In this document: in pieces, positions 8,221 through 14,988 of the stretch
How positions within the stretch are numbered: the first letter of the stretch is position 1
Layout of the letters: every line of letters starts with the position of its first letter
Assembly (NCBI GenBank): GCA_937884755.1
Contig: CAKZYJ010000459.1
Span: 1 to 32,510, forward strand
Direction of reading: 5' to 3'
Length of the DNA stretch: 32,510 nucleotides
Source: an uncultured Flammeovirgaceae bacterium
Lineage (GTDB): Bacteria; Bacteroidota; Bacteroidia; Cytophagales; Cyclobacteriaceae
The notes under the pieces: generated by a model
Seen by the model: only the letters and a program-made list of their open reading frames with translations
Database searches by the model: none
Told to the model about the DNA's origin: nothing
Made by a program: the position numbers and the translations under genes

Positions 8221-8240
8221 TGAATATATTATCATATGTT
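8221..8240. promoter_or_regulatory. ArsR/SmtB-type operator, copy 2
   Basis: TGAATATATTATCATATGTT is identical to the 8150-8169 site at 17 of 20 positions without gaps, 71 bases downstream. The symmetric half is slightly degenerate (TGAA-N6-ATCA). Two copies in one intergenic region support a real regulatory repeat rather than A+T-rich chance. Confidence 0.5.
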
Positions 8241-8323
8241 GATCTTACAAAACCTTAATAAAAACCATTCACTGACGATAGTCATCGCCAAGATGTAGAT
8301 GATCATTTAATATTGACTAAACC

Positions 8324-9130
8324 ATGAGCATGATTGAATTATTGGGGTATATTTCCGCGGTTGTCATTGGCTTTAGTCTGGGCCTTATCGGCGGCGGCGG
8401 CTCTATACTAACGGTTCCGGCTCTGGTGTACCTAGTGGGAGTTAGCCCGGTACTGTCTACTTCCTACTCACTGTTTGTGGTTGGCGCTTCGGCCTTGGTA
8501 GGTTCTTTCACCTATATGAAGCAGGGGCTGGTAAGTTACAAAACGGCTTTGGTATTTGCCGTACCATCTTTTATCGCAGTATACGCCACCCGGCGTTGGA
8601 TTGTACCGGCTATCCCCGAAGAGATACTGACAGTGGATAGCTTTGTCCTGACCAAAGACGTAGCCGTGATGGTCTTCTTTGCAATACTGATGGCCCTGGC
8701 TTCTTTCTCTATGATCCGTTCGGGAAAGCAGGAACAAATGATAGAACACCCGATTATTCTGTTAAACTACCCGATGACCGTGCTGGTGGGGGCGGTATTT
8801 GGCGTACTAGCCGGCGTGGTAGGCGCCGGGGGTGGGTTTCTGATTATTCCGGCCTTGGTAATTCTGGCTAAGCTACCCATGAAACTGGCAGTAGGTACTT
8901 CCCTGCTGATTATTGCGGCCAAGTCGCTGGTCGGCTTTGGGGGTGACATTGGAGTGCAGCCCATTGACTGGACATTTTTACTTACGTTTACCGCTATTGC
9001 GGTAGTGGGTATATTTGCGGGTACCTACGTTTCCCGCTACGTAACCGGCAAAAAATTAAAGACCGGCTTTGGCTGGTTTGTACTGGTGATGGCCGTCTAT
9101 ATTTTAGTGAACGAATTAATCATTACGTAA
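8324..9130 (+). CDS. TauE/SafE family sulfite/sulfonate exporter-type permease
   Basis: Integral membrane anion transporter of the TauE/SafE (DUF81) family, which moves sulfite, organosulfonates or related sulfur compounds across the inner membrane. The 268-residue length and about eight hydrophobic segments are typical. Both family signature repeats are visible: GLIGGGGSILTVPALVY in the first helix pair and GVVGAGGGFLIIPALVIL about 130 residues later, the internal duplication characteristic of the family, followed by AVGTSLLIIAAKS. It is the first gene of the sulfide/persulfide island, 12 bases before the metallo-beta-lactamase gene, and lies behind two ArsR-type operators. From context it most likely exports sulfite made by the downstream persulfide dioxygenase. 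Confidence 0.9.
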   Translation: MSMIELLGYISAVVIGFSLGLIGGGGSILTVPALVYLVGVSPVLSTSYSLFVVGASALVGSFTYMKQGLVSYKTALVFAVPSFIAVYATRRWIVPAIPEEILTVDSFVLTKDVAVMVFFAILMALASFSMIRSGKQEQMIEHPIILLNYPMTVLVGAVFGVLAGVVGAGGGFLIIPALVILAKLPMKLAVGTSLLIIAAKSLVGFGGDIGVQPIDWTFLLTFTAIAVVGIFAGTYVSRYVTGKKLKTGFGWFVLVMAVYILVNELIIT

Positions 9131-9142
9131 TCGATAATCAAT

Positions 9143-9718
9143 ATGAAAGTTAAGCAATTTTATGACGAAGCTTTAGCGCACGGTTCTTATGCCATTGTAA
9201 GCAATAAGGAGGTAGCCTTGGTAGATCCAGGCCGCGACCCCCAACCATACCTGGACTTCGCCCAAGAGAATGACGCTAAGATAGTAGCGGTGTTTGAGAC
9301 GCATCCGCACGCTGACTTTGTGAGTAGCCATCTGGAGTTCTATCAAAAGCACGGAGCTAAGATTTATATCAACTCCAAAGTAGGGGTATCTTACCGTCAT
9401 GAGGAGATGAACGATGGTGACGAGGTAAAGATTGGCAATATAACCCTGCGAGCACTGTTTACTCCTGGTCACTCTCCCGACCACAATACCTATATGCTAC
9501 TGGACGAAGCGGGTAATCCGCACTCAGTATATACTGGCGACTCGCTATTTGTGGGAGATGTGGGCCGTCCCGACTTACGGGAAGGAGCCGGGCATCTGCG
9601 AGCTGAACGGGAGGAACTAGCTCGCCAAATGTATTATACCATCAATGATGTGTTCAAAAATATAGAAGATGGTGTGGTAGTATACCCCGCCCACGGAGCC
9701 GGATCGCTCTGCGGCTAG
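9143..9718 (+). CDS. CstB-like persulfide dioxygenase, N-terminal metallo-beta-lactamase part (ends at in-frame TAG)
   Basis: Non-heme iron persulfide dioxygenase domain, oxidising persulfide to sulfite. All metal-site residues of the fold are present: H54, H56 and D58 in HPHADF, H110 in TPGHS, D133 in TGDSLF and H184 in YPAHGAGS. C190 lies in the conserved GSLCG. The frame ends at TAG 9716-9718 immediately after GSLCG, where CstB-type proteins usually read GK and continue. The next codons are AAT and then ATG of the rhodanese gene, in the same frame. The two pieces plus the stop and the AAT codon total 447 positions, close to staphylococcal CstB (444 residues). So this is a full-length persulfide dioxygenase-rhodanese interrupted by one amber codon, possibly AAG to TAG. 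It may still be expressed as two chains. Confidence 0.85.
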   Translation: MKVKQFYDEALAHGSYAIVSNKEVALVDPGRDPQPYLDFAQENDAKIVAVFETHPHADFVSSHLEFYQKHGAKIYINSKVGVSYRHEEMNDGDEVKIGNITLRALFTPGHSPDHNTYMLLDEAGNPHSVYTGDSLFVGDVGRPDLREGAGHLRAEREELARQMYYTINDVFKNIEDGVVVYPAHGAGSLCG

Positions 9719-9721
9719 AAT

Positions 9722-10486
9722 ATGGGGCCGGAAACTTCCAGCACCATAGGTAAAGAAAAGGAACAGAACTGGGCCTTCAAAATTGAGGAAGAAGATAAGT
9801 TTGTGGAAGCTCTGCTGGCCGATCAACCCTTTGTACCCCAGTATTTTCCCTACGATGTAGAAGTGAACCGGGAAGGGGCAAGTGCCTTCCGCGAGAGTCT
9901 GAAAAACATCCCTCGCCTTGGCACCGAGGAAGTGGATAGCAGCCTGCCTATCGTAGATGTGCGTTCGGAAGATGATTTTAAGCAGGGACATATAGCAGGA
10001 GCTATCAATATTCAGGAAAACGGAAAGTTTGAGACCTGGCTCGGCTCATTGATTGAACCTGAAAAGCCATTCTACCTGGTAGTAGCGAGTGAGGAACAAC
10101 TGGACCAGGCACTACACCGGGCAGCTAAAATCGGCTACGAAACCCACGTGAAAGGAGTTGTTATAGTACACCAACCGTTAGCGGAAAAAAGTCCTTCACT
10201 AGATGTGGATCACTTTAAATCTAAACCGGAAGATTATACCATTGTAGACATCCGTAATACTTCGGAAACCCAGGGTGATAAATTGTTTAACAATGCGGTC
10301 AATATCCCCCTACCGGAGTTGGCTGATCGGGTTTCGGAGGTGGATGCTAGCAAGCCGGTAGTAGTTCACTGTGCCGGGGGGTACCGATCAGCGGCAGGTT
10401 CCAGTATTCTGGAAAAAGAGCTTCCTGAAGCTACAGTCTACGACCTGAGCGAAACGGTGAAAGAATTTCAAACCCAAGAGGCCTGA
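9722..10486 (+). CDS. CstB-like C-terminal part: tail of dioxygenase domain plus two rhodanese domains
   Basis: The frame is continuous with the gene at 9143 except for the TAG codon. Residues 1-65 (ETSSTIGKEKEQNWAF, FVPQYFPYDVEVNR) are the C-terminal section of the persulfide dioxygenase domain. A first rhodanese-like domain follows (about 72-152; VDVRSEDDFKQGHIAGAIN). Its catalytic loop is degenerate, LVVASEEQ with no Cys. The second rhodanese domain (about 170-250; VDIRN, then HCAGGYRSAAG) carries the active Cys C217. One inactive and one active rhodanese is the pattern known in CstB, where the rhodanese handles sulfane sulfur and thiosulfate. The ATG three bases after the upstream TAG would allow termination-reinitiation, so a separate 254-residue chain is possible. 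The thioredoxin gene starts one base after its stop. Confidence 0.85.
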   Translation: MGPETSSTIGKEKEQNWAFKIEEEDKFVEALLADQPFVPQYFPYDVEVNREGASAFRESLKNIPRLGTEEVDSSLPIVDVRSEDDFKQGHIAGAINIQENGKFETWLGSLIEPEKPFYLVVASEEQLDQALHRAAKIGYETHVKGVVIVHQPLAEKSPSLDVDHFKSKPEDYTIVDIRNTSETQGDKLFNNAVNIPLPELADRVSEVDASKPVVVHCAGGYRSAAGSSILEKELPEATVYDLSETVKEFQTQEA

Positions 10487-10487
10487 G

Positions 10488-10787
10488 ATGAAGCAAAGAG
10501 GAAAATTTAAGCAATTAATACAATCGGATACTCCGGTTCTGGTTGACTTTTCAGCGGAATGGTGTGGCCCGTGCAGGGCCTTGGCTCCCATTCTGAAGGA
10601 GGTAAAGTCTACACTGAAGAACCAAGTGAAGATTGTGAAAATAGATGTAGACCGTAATCCCCAGTTGGCGGGGCAGTACCAGGTACGAAGTGTTCCTACC
10701 TTGATGCTGTTTCAGCACGGAAAAATGAAGTGGCGACAATCGGGCGTAGTGCAGGCGAAGCAACTGCTGGGGGTATTAAAAAAATAA
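10488..10787 (+). CDS. Thioredoxin
   Basis: Small thiol-disulfide oxidoreductase of 99 residues. It shows the classical active site AEWCGPCRALAP (C26, C29), the buried acid region KIDVDRNPQLAGQY and the cis-proline loop RSVPTLMLFQHGK. There is no signal peptide, so it is cytoplasmic. Its ATG follows the rhodanese stop by one base, indicating tight co-transcription and translational coupling. In this setting it is the likely reductant that releases or accepts sulfane sulfur from the rhodanese/persulfide dioxygenase, inferred from context and known thioredoxin-rhodanese chemistry. The residue after the active site (R-A-L) differs slightly from the commonest K/R-M form, which has no evident consequence. 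Confidence 0.93.
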   Translation: MKQRGKFKQLIQSDTPVLVDFSAEWCGPCRALAPILKEVKSTLKNQVKIVKIDVDRNPQLAGQYQVRSVPTLMLFQHGKMKWRQSGVVQAKQLLGVLKK

Positions 10788-10936
10788 TAATGAAAAGGTA
10801 GGACTAGATCTGTTGACATTCAGGCCGGGCTGCGTAGACTGATAGGAGGATTTTGTCGATCTCGCACTAATTAAAGTCCTCTTGAAGGGCGATGCAGGGT
10901 ATCCCATGCCGGAGTAGCGTACACCAAAAGTCAACG

Positions 10937-11021
10937 GGGTGCGTTAACATTAAATAGGACAAAAACTGCTTAATCGGGGGCGCCTGGCGATCATCATCTC
11001 AGTTTGAATGTTGACACACCC
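10937..11021. repeat. Imperfect 15-bp inverted repeat in the 291-base gap after thioredoxin
   Basis: Arms GGGTGCGTTAACATT (10937-10951) and AATGTTGACACACCC (11007-11021) pair over 15 positions, with one mismatch and one G-T pair, around a 55-base centre. The gap 10788-11078 has no recognisable gene; short frames in it are repeatedly stopped. This could be a structured leader before the YeeE/YedE pair, a small non-autonomous element, or a decayed sequence. No T-run follows, so it is not an obvious intrinsic terminator. Confidence 0.35.
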
Positions 11022-11078
11022 TAACATCCTATCCTCTTCTTAAACTGTATTGAGTAACGTAATTAAACCATCAATTAA

Positions 11079-11642
11079 ATGCTGACTGAACTTAGTCAGG
11101 TCTGGCCGTGGTACGTAGCCGGGCCGCTGATTGCCTTAACCATGTTTATACTACTGTACCTGGGAAAAAACTTTGGAGTCTCTTCCACTTTACGTACCAC
11201 CTGTTCGGCACTGGGAGCTGGTAAAACCAGTGAATTCTTCCGCTTCGACTGGAAAGGACAAGCCTGGAACCTGACATTTGTCGCTGGAGCCATGGTAGGT
11301 GGGTTTATTGCCGCTCAGTGGCTGGCTGATCCCGAACCTATTCAACTGGCTGAGTCTACCGTAGCCCACTTGCAGTCGTTAGGAATTGAGAATCCTGGTG
11401 CCGAGTATCTGCCCGACAGCATCTTTAGTTGGGAGGCACTGTTCACCCCTCGCGGCTTACTCATGCTGCTGGGTGGAGGCTTTTTAGTGGGATTCGGTAC
11501 CCGTTATGCCGGGGGCTGTACTTCCGGCCACGCCATCAGTGGATTAAGTAATCTTCAGTGGCCATCGCTGGTAGCTGTCATCGGCTTCTTCATCGGTGGA
11601 CTTACTATGACCTATTTTATTTTACCCTGGCTACTATCCTAA
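11079..11642 (+). CDS. YeeE/YedE family sulfur transport protein
   Basis: Inner-membrane protein of the YeeE/YedE (DUF395) family, whose characterised member TsuA imports thiosulfate. The 187 residues contain about four to five hydrophobic segments. Conserved cysteine signatures are the FGVSSTLRTTCSALG region (C42) and GFGTRYAGGCTSGHAISG (C147). The Cys residues are thought to relay the sulfur compound through the membrane in TsuA. It is shorter than TsuA because in this lineage the fold is split over two genes: the partner is the adjacent gene at 11658. ATG at 11079 is used. The genes lie downstream of the persulfide dioxygenase and thioredoxin after a 291-base gap, so they may have their own promoter, but belong functionally to the same sulfur island. 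Confidence 0.88.
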   Translation: MLTELSQVWPWYVAGPLIALTMFILLYLGKNFGVSSTLRTTCSALGAGKTSEFFRFDWKGQAWNLTFVAGAMVGGFIAAQWLADPEPIQLAESTVAHLQSLGIENPGAEYLPDSIFSWEALFTPRGLLMLLGGGFLVGFGTRYAGGCTSGHAISGLSNLQWPSLVAVIGFFIGGLTMTYFILPWLLS

Positions 11643-11657
11643 AAATCTGAATTGACC

Positions 11658-12074
11658 ATGAAAAAATACGTATCATTTTTCGCCGTGGGCATCTTCTTCG
11701 GCATTGTTCTAACCAAAGCCGAGATCATCTCCTGGTACCGGATTCAGGAAATGTTTCTGTTTGATTCATTTCACATGTACGGAGTAATCGGCTCGGCGGT
11801 AGTGCTGGGAATTATCGGCACTGCCATTATCAAGAAAAAGCAGCTAAAATCTATCCAAGGGAAGACTATTAGCTTTACTCCCAAAAAGCAGAGTATTCCC
11901 CGTTACTTATTCGGAGGTGTTCTTTTCGGATTGGGATGGGCAATGGTGGGAGCTTGCCCTGGCCCCATCTACACGCTGATCGGATACGGCTACTCGGTTA
12001 TTATAGTCGTACTGTTAGGTTCCGTAGCGGGCACTTGGGCCTACGGTTTGCTGCGATCCAAGCTCCCGCACTAA
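11658..12074 (+). CDS. YeeE/YedE-related small membrane partner protein (DUF6691-type)
   Basis: Second half-protein of the YeeE/YedE pair, 138 residues from ATG 11658. A TTG six bases earlier is in frame but a poorer start. Hydrophobic segments lie at about 5-19, 40-58, 84-98 and 108-130. The motif FGLGWAMVGACPGPIY carries the conserved Cys (C100) that corresponds to the sulfur-relay cysteine of the family. The upstream half ends 15 bases before this start, so the two are co-transcribed and probably form one heteromeric transporter for thiosulfate or another sulfane sulfur species. The direction of transport cannot be decided from sequence. Together with the TauE exporter the island would contain both a sulfite outlet and a sulfur-compound channel. 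Confidence 0.85.
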   Translation: MKKYVSFFAVGIFFGIVLTKAEIISWYRIQEMFLFDSFHMYGVIGSAVVLGIIGTAIIKKKQLKSIQGKTISFTPKKQSIPRYLFGGVLFGLGWAMVGACPGPIYTLIGYGYSVIIVVLLGSVAGTWAYGLLRSKLPH

Positions 12075-12117
12075 TGTGGAGCCAGCTGTTAATTTCTGGA
12101 TTATAAAGCGCGTCATC

Positions 12118-12133
12118 GAGAGTCGGCACTCTC
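12118..12133. terminator. Weak candidate stem-loop between convergent genes
   Basis: GAGAGT-CGGC-ACTCTC is a perfect 6-bp stem with a four-base loop, 44 bases after the YeeE partner stop. The downstream sequence is not a strong T-run, so termination is only a suggestion. The rest of the gap 12075-12269 shows nothing I can name; a 62-codon frame at 12168-12356 runs into the stress-protein gene on the opposite strand and looks spurious. Confidence 0.25.
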
Positions 12134-12269
12134 CTTCCCGTTTGATACGGCCAAAGAGCGCTGGAGCATGTGGCTACTGAAAAAGTTTTCCTACCCTGAT
12201 TCTACTGGAACCGCATGCTCAAGGGCAAGGGATAGATATAAGAGCAACTTTAGAAGTTTTAAGAGAAAG

Positions 12270-13118
12270 TTAAGAAAATACTTTTGGCAGGCTCATGGTC
12301 CAAACCGGGTACTTAGCATGATTAGCTACATCTTCGGCAATACTGCCTCCCAGTAAATGCATTAGTCCCCGGCGGGCGTTAGTAGCTAACGCAATTAGGT
12401 CAGCTCCTACTTCATCGGCAAAATGGATAATTCCTTCTTCTTCCCGAATGTCGCTGAAGGTATTCAGGGTGTAGTTTTTCAGATAACAAGTTTCGGCTAG
12501 GCTTTTTAGTTGCTTTCTTACCGAAGAGTCATCCCGAAAATTACTGACCGTGTTGACCCGTACTATGTGCAGTTGGGCATCAAACATTTCTTGCAGCTTC
12601 GCCAACGTCGTAATTACTGGTTTTTCTTTTTCCTTCAGAGCAGTAGCATAAACAATATGTTTGATATCCGATAGATCAGCTTTCTCTTTAATGATCAGCA
12701 CCGGACTAGGGGAAAACCGAACCATTCGCTCGGCGTTAGAGCCGATTAGCATTTCCTGGGTGCCGCTAATTCCCTTAGAACCCATCACCACCATATCTAC
12801 TTTTTGTGCGACCAGTGCCCTTACTATACTCTGATAGGGGTTACCTACTCGAACCTCGTAGGTAACCTCTACATCTTCTAGCTCTTTACTTTCGGCAATA
12901 TTCTTAAGCTGCTCCTTAGTCTCCTCTTCGGCTTTTTGTAGGAATTCTCCCGGAACAATCTCTATCGGACTTACGGGAGCCTCCTCATCTACCAGCGGAA
13001 AATCCAGTACGTGCACCAGATGAATAGAAGCTTGATTCTTCAAGGCTAACTGATAGGCACTGCGAAGTGCGTAATTTGCCTGAGGCGAGAAATCGGTAGG
13101 GACAAGTAGCTTTTTCAT
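12270..13118 (-). CDS. Universal stress protein, tandem UspA domains (distal copy)
   Basis: Cytoplasmic stress protein with two UspA folds in 282 residues. Domain 1 (about 1-145) starts MKKLLVPTDFSPQANYAL and ends with the nucleotide-binding pattern VVMGSKGISGTQEMLIGS followed by SPVLII, i.e. the G-x2-G-x9-G-S ATP-binding type. Domain 2 (about 150-282) has ALATNARRGLMHLLGGSIAE, a related glycine-rich loop, and ends VWTMS. Proteins of this kind bind ATP and are induced by energy, redox or oxygen stress. It is the last gene of a tight three-gene set: eight bases separate it from the HMA-like gene and six bases separate that from the proximal stress protein, so one transcript is likely. A Crp/Fnr-like dyad at 14289-14300 precedes the set. 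Confidence 0.92.
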   Translation of the reverse strand: MKKLLVPTDFSPQANYALRSAYQLALKNQASIHLVHVLDFPLVDEEAPVSPIEIVPGEFLQKAEEETKEQLKNIAESKELEDVEVTYEVRVGNPYQSIVRALVAQKVDMVVMGSKGISGTQEMLIGSNAERMVRFSPSPVLIIKEKADLSDIKHIVYATALKEKEKPVITTLAKLQEMFDAQLHIVRVNTVSNFRDDSSVRKQLKSLAETCYLKNYTLNTFSDIREEEGIIHFADEVGADLIALATNARRGLMHLLGGSIAEDVANHAKYPVWTMSLPKVFS

Positions 13119-13126
13119 GGGTTAAA

Positions 13127-13381
13127 TTAGAGTATGAGAAAATGTTTGGGTTGAACTGGGTATCCTAGCGATGCAGCGGCCTGCTGCACACGCTCATCCG
13201 AAAGCTTTCCGTCGGAAAGCAATATCATCTCCGGGGGCGATAGCTGGTCATCGTACAGCACGTCTTCAACTCCCTCCAACTCCACCAAAACCGTCTTTAC
13301 TTTTTCAAAAACCACCAGGTTTTTGGTATTGATAGTGTACGCTTGCATATACTTTCCGGGAATACTAGGGCGATCGTTCAT
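13127..13381 (-). CDS. Small HMA-like (ferredoxin-fold) protein lacking the metal-binding CxxC
   Basis: An 84-residue cytoplasmic protein with the beta-alpha-beta-beta-alpha-beta pattern of heavy-metal-associated domains: AYTINTKNLV, VFEKVKTVLVELEGVEDV, EMILLSDGKLSDERVQQAAASLGY. The Cys-x-x-Cys metal site is absent: no cysteine occurs at all, so copper-type binding is unlikely and the fold may serve as a partner or sensor module. ATG 13381 is six bases after the upstream stop; the internal ATG at 13348, preceded by GGAAAG, could be the true start and would give a 73-residue protein that still covers the whole fold. It is wedged between two tandem universal stress proteins. I infer a function linked to them, but which one is unknown. 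Confidence 0.7.
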   Translation of the reverse strand: MNDRPSIPGKYMQAYTINTKNLVVFEKVKTVLVELEGVEDVLYDDQLSPPEMILLSDGKLSDERVQQAAASLGYPVQPKHFLIL

Positions 13382-13387
13382 GACTAC

Positions 13388-14236
13388 TTATGTTTCGTGA
13401 ATAGAAAGTATAGGCAGTGACGTGTGGGTAGCCAGTTGCTTGGTCACACTTCGGTGAAACAGGCTTTCCAGTGCCGCATGGTGGCGGGGAATCACTACTA
13501 GCAAATCGGTAGGATATTTCATCAGATACTGCTCAATGCCTCGGGCTGGTAACTTGTCCTCCACAAAGTGATAAGTATGCGGTATATCCTGTAAAAAATG
13601 ATCCAGATTCAGAGCTTCCTGTGCTTGCTCTACCCCTACCTGCGATGGGTTAGGATGGACATGAATAAAGTGAACTGTAGCCCGCCACAGTTGCGCCAGT
13701 CTTCGGAAAACCCGCAGGAATGAAGTATCTTCGTTAGTTTCCAGATCGGTAGCAAAGGCAATTTGTTGTGGGTGAAAAACCTCAGCAGTACGGGGAATGG
13801 CCAGTACAGGGCAGGTAGCATACCGCATCACTTGCAGTGTAGTGCTACCCAGCCAGTTAGTAGCGGCATTAGCACCTCGGACCCCCATTACTACTAGTTC
13901 TACTTTTTCTTCTTCCATCACCTCCTTAATACCTTCGTAAGGCATGGATAAGCGAGTAATTATTCGGTGGGGCAATGACTGTATTTCGGGAATGGTACCG
14001 ATCAGTTTATGAATTTTCTCCAGCGTTAACTGCTCTTCCCGCTCAATCATGGGCGTGGTGGCAAAAAAACTGGTATCGCCCCCAATTGGTACGTGATACA
14101 CATGAAATATAAGTAGTTCTAGCGTGGCAGTCTCGTGATCAGTTTCATTTAGTTGCAGTAGCTTTGCCAGAGCAGTAGCGTAACGCAGGGCCTGTTCGGC
14201 ATCAGGAGAGAAGTCAATAGGCACAAGTATTTTCAT
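13388..14236 (-). CDS. Universal stress protein, tandem UspA domains (proximal copy)
   Basis: Two UspA folds in 282 residues, the same length as the distal copy but clearly diverged, so an old duplication. Domain 1 begins MKILVPIDFSPDAEQALRYA and carries VVMGVRGANAATNWLGSTTLQ then CPVLAIPR, an ATP-binding type loop. Domain 2 (about 155-282) begins IAFATDLETNEDTSFL and ends with LLVVIPRHHAALESLFHRSV and LPILSIHE. There the glycine loop is replaced by PRHHAALESLFHRS, so the second site probably does not bind ATP. It is the first gene of the stress-protein/HMA-like/stress-protein set. A dyad TGACGAATATCA (minus strand, 14300-14289) of Crp/Fnr type lies 53-64 bases before the start, suggesting oxygen or redox control. 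Confidence 0.92.
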   Translation of the reverse strand: MKILVPIDFSPDAEQALRYATALAKLLQLNETDHETATLELLIFHVYHVPIGGDTSFFATTPMIEREEQLTLEKIHKLIGTIPEIQSLPHRIITRLSMPYEGIKEVMEEEKVELVVMGVRGANAATNWLGSTTLQVMRYATCPVLAIPRTAEVFHPQQIAFATDLETNEDTSFLRVFRRLAQLWRATVHFIHVHPNPSQVGVEQAQEALNLDHFLQDIPHTYHFVEDKLPARGIEQYLMKYPTDLLVVIPRHHAALESLFHRSVTKQLATHTSLPILSIHET

Positions 14237-14288
14237 GAGTCTAGTTGTTTTTCCAACTAAATCACGTCAGTACAGCCAAAAAAAACAA

Positions 14289-14300
14289 TGATATTCGTCA
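14289..14300 (-). promoter_or_regulatory. Crp/Fnr-type dyad upstream of the stress-protein operon
   Basis: Minus-strand TGAC-GAAT-ATCA, compare the Fnr core TGAT-N4-ATCA. It lies 53-64 bases before the start of the proximal universal stress protein. Similar dyads at 15221-15236 and 16247-16258 precede two other genes of the same-strand cluster at comparable distance. Confidence 0.45.
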
Positions 14301-14331
14301 GCTACTCTCCTGACCTTTTTCGGTAGTTTAG

Positions 14332-14946
14332 CTAGCAGTTCAGACTTTTTCTCCAGATGGGGTAGATACGAAGGCGGTTTTTAGCATGAAGATAAAGGAA
14401 GGTTAAATCTTGAACCAGTAAAAAAACACCCTGCATTATCACCGAAATACCGAAACCCTGCCATAGTTCAGAGTAAGTGTCTTCGGTAGCTAACCCTCGC
14501 TGATAAAGCGCAATACCACTAACCACAAAGGCAACATCTAACCCAATATTGAGAAACAACATATTCTCGGCATGCCGCTGCCGACTCACCTGCTCTAGCA
14601 ATGTTTGCGGTTGGTTAAAAACTCGATTATGGTGAAAATAGACATAAGCAGCCACCCCAGCGTTCACCAAACCCCAACTAGCATTCATGGCGTGAAAGTA
14701 ATAAAACCACTGCTCCGTCATGAAGATCAGCACACTTCCGGTAATTAGATTAATCCCCGCCCAAATCGCTAGTGCCTTGCCTTGAGAAGTTTTTAGCTGC
14801 TTCATCCGCTGATCAAAAGCCAAAGCAGTATTCATCTGGGATTGTACCAGAGCGATTAGGGCGAATAGTCCTGCTACCAGTACAGGATATTGCAGAGCAT
14901 GAAGACTATGAAAGTAGCTAGTGAGAGGCACTTCCGAGATCAGCAT
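14332..14946 (-). CDS. Four-helix integral membrane protein of unknown function
   Basis: A 204-residue protein with about five hydrophobic stretches (near 17-33, 56-75, 85-103, 128-147, 165-188) separated by short charged loops (DQRMKQLKTSQGK, HHNRVFNQPQTLLEQVSRQR). The His/Trp/Tyr-rich membrane surface (QWFYYFHAMNASWGLVNAG) is notable. Similar proteins occur widely in Bacteroidota without an assigned function; I cannot name a mechanism. It is on the same strand and between the stress-protein operon (95 bases downstream) and the small membrane protein (42 bases upstream), so it is probably part of the same Crp/Fnr-linked stress cluster. ATG 14946 is the first start available and leaves the first hydrophobic segment intact. 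Confidence 0.75.
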   Translation of the reverse strand: MLISEVPLTSYFHSLHALQYPVLVAGLFALIALVQSQMNTALAFDQRMKQLKTSQGKALAIWAGINLITGSVLIFMTEQWFYYFHAMNASWGLVNAGVAAYVYFHHNRVFNQPQTLLEQVSRQRHAENMLFLNIGLDVAFVVSGIALYQRGLATEDTYSELWQGFGISVIMQGVFLLVQDLTFLYLHAKNRLRIYPIWRKSLNC

Positions 14947-14988
14947 AATAGGTGTTTGCCTGTCAGGTTACAATAACTTGTCTACTCA

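Noticed and set aside
9716-9718. TAG as a reassigned sense codon or 22nd amino acid site
   Set aside because: TAG is the ordinary stop of other genes in the window (e.g. the LytTR gene and the esterase), and no specialised recoding signal is visible. Local nonsense or reinitiation is simpler.
12168-12356. 62-codon plus-strand frame after the YeeE/YedE partner
   Set aside because: It runs 87 bases into the universal stress protein gene on the other strand, has no family signature and no plausible promoter.
13127-13381. Copper chaperone
   Set aside because: The HMA-like fold is present but there is no Cys-x-x-Cys and indeed no cysteine, so metal binding of the usual kind is not supported.
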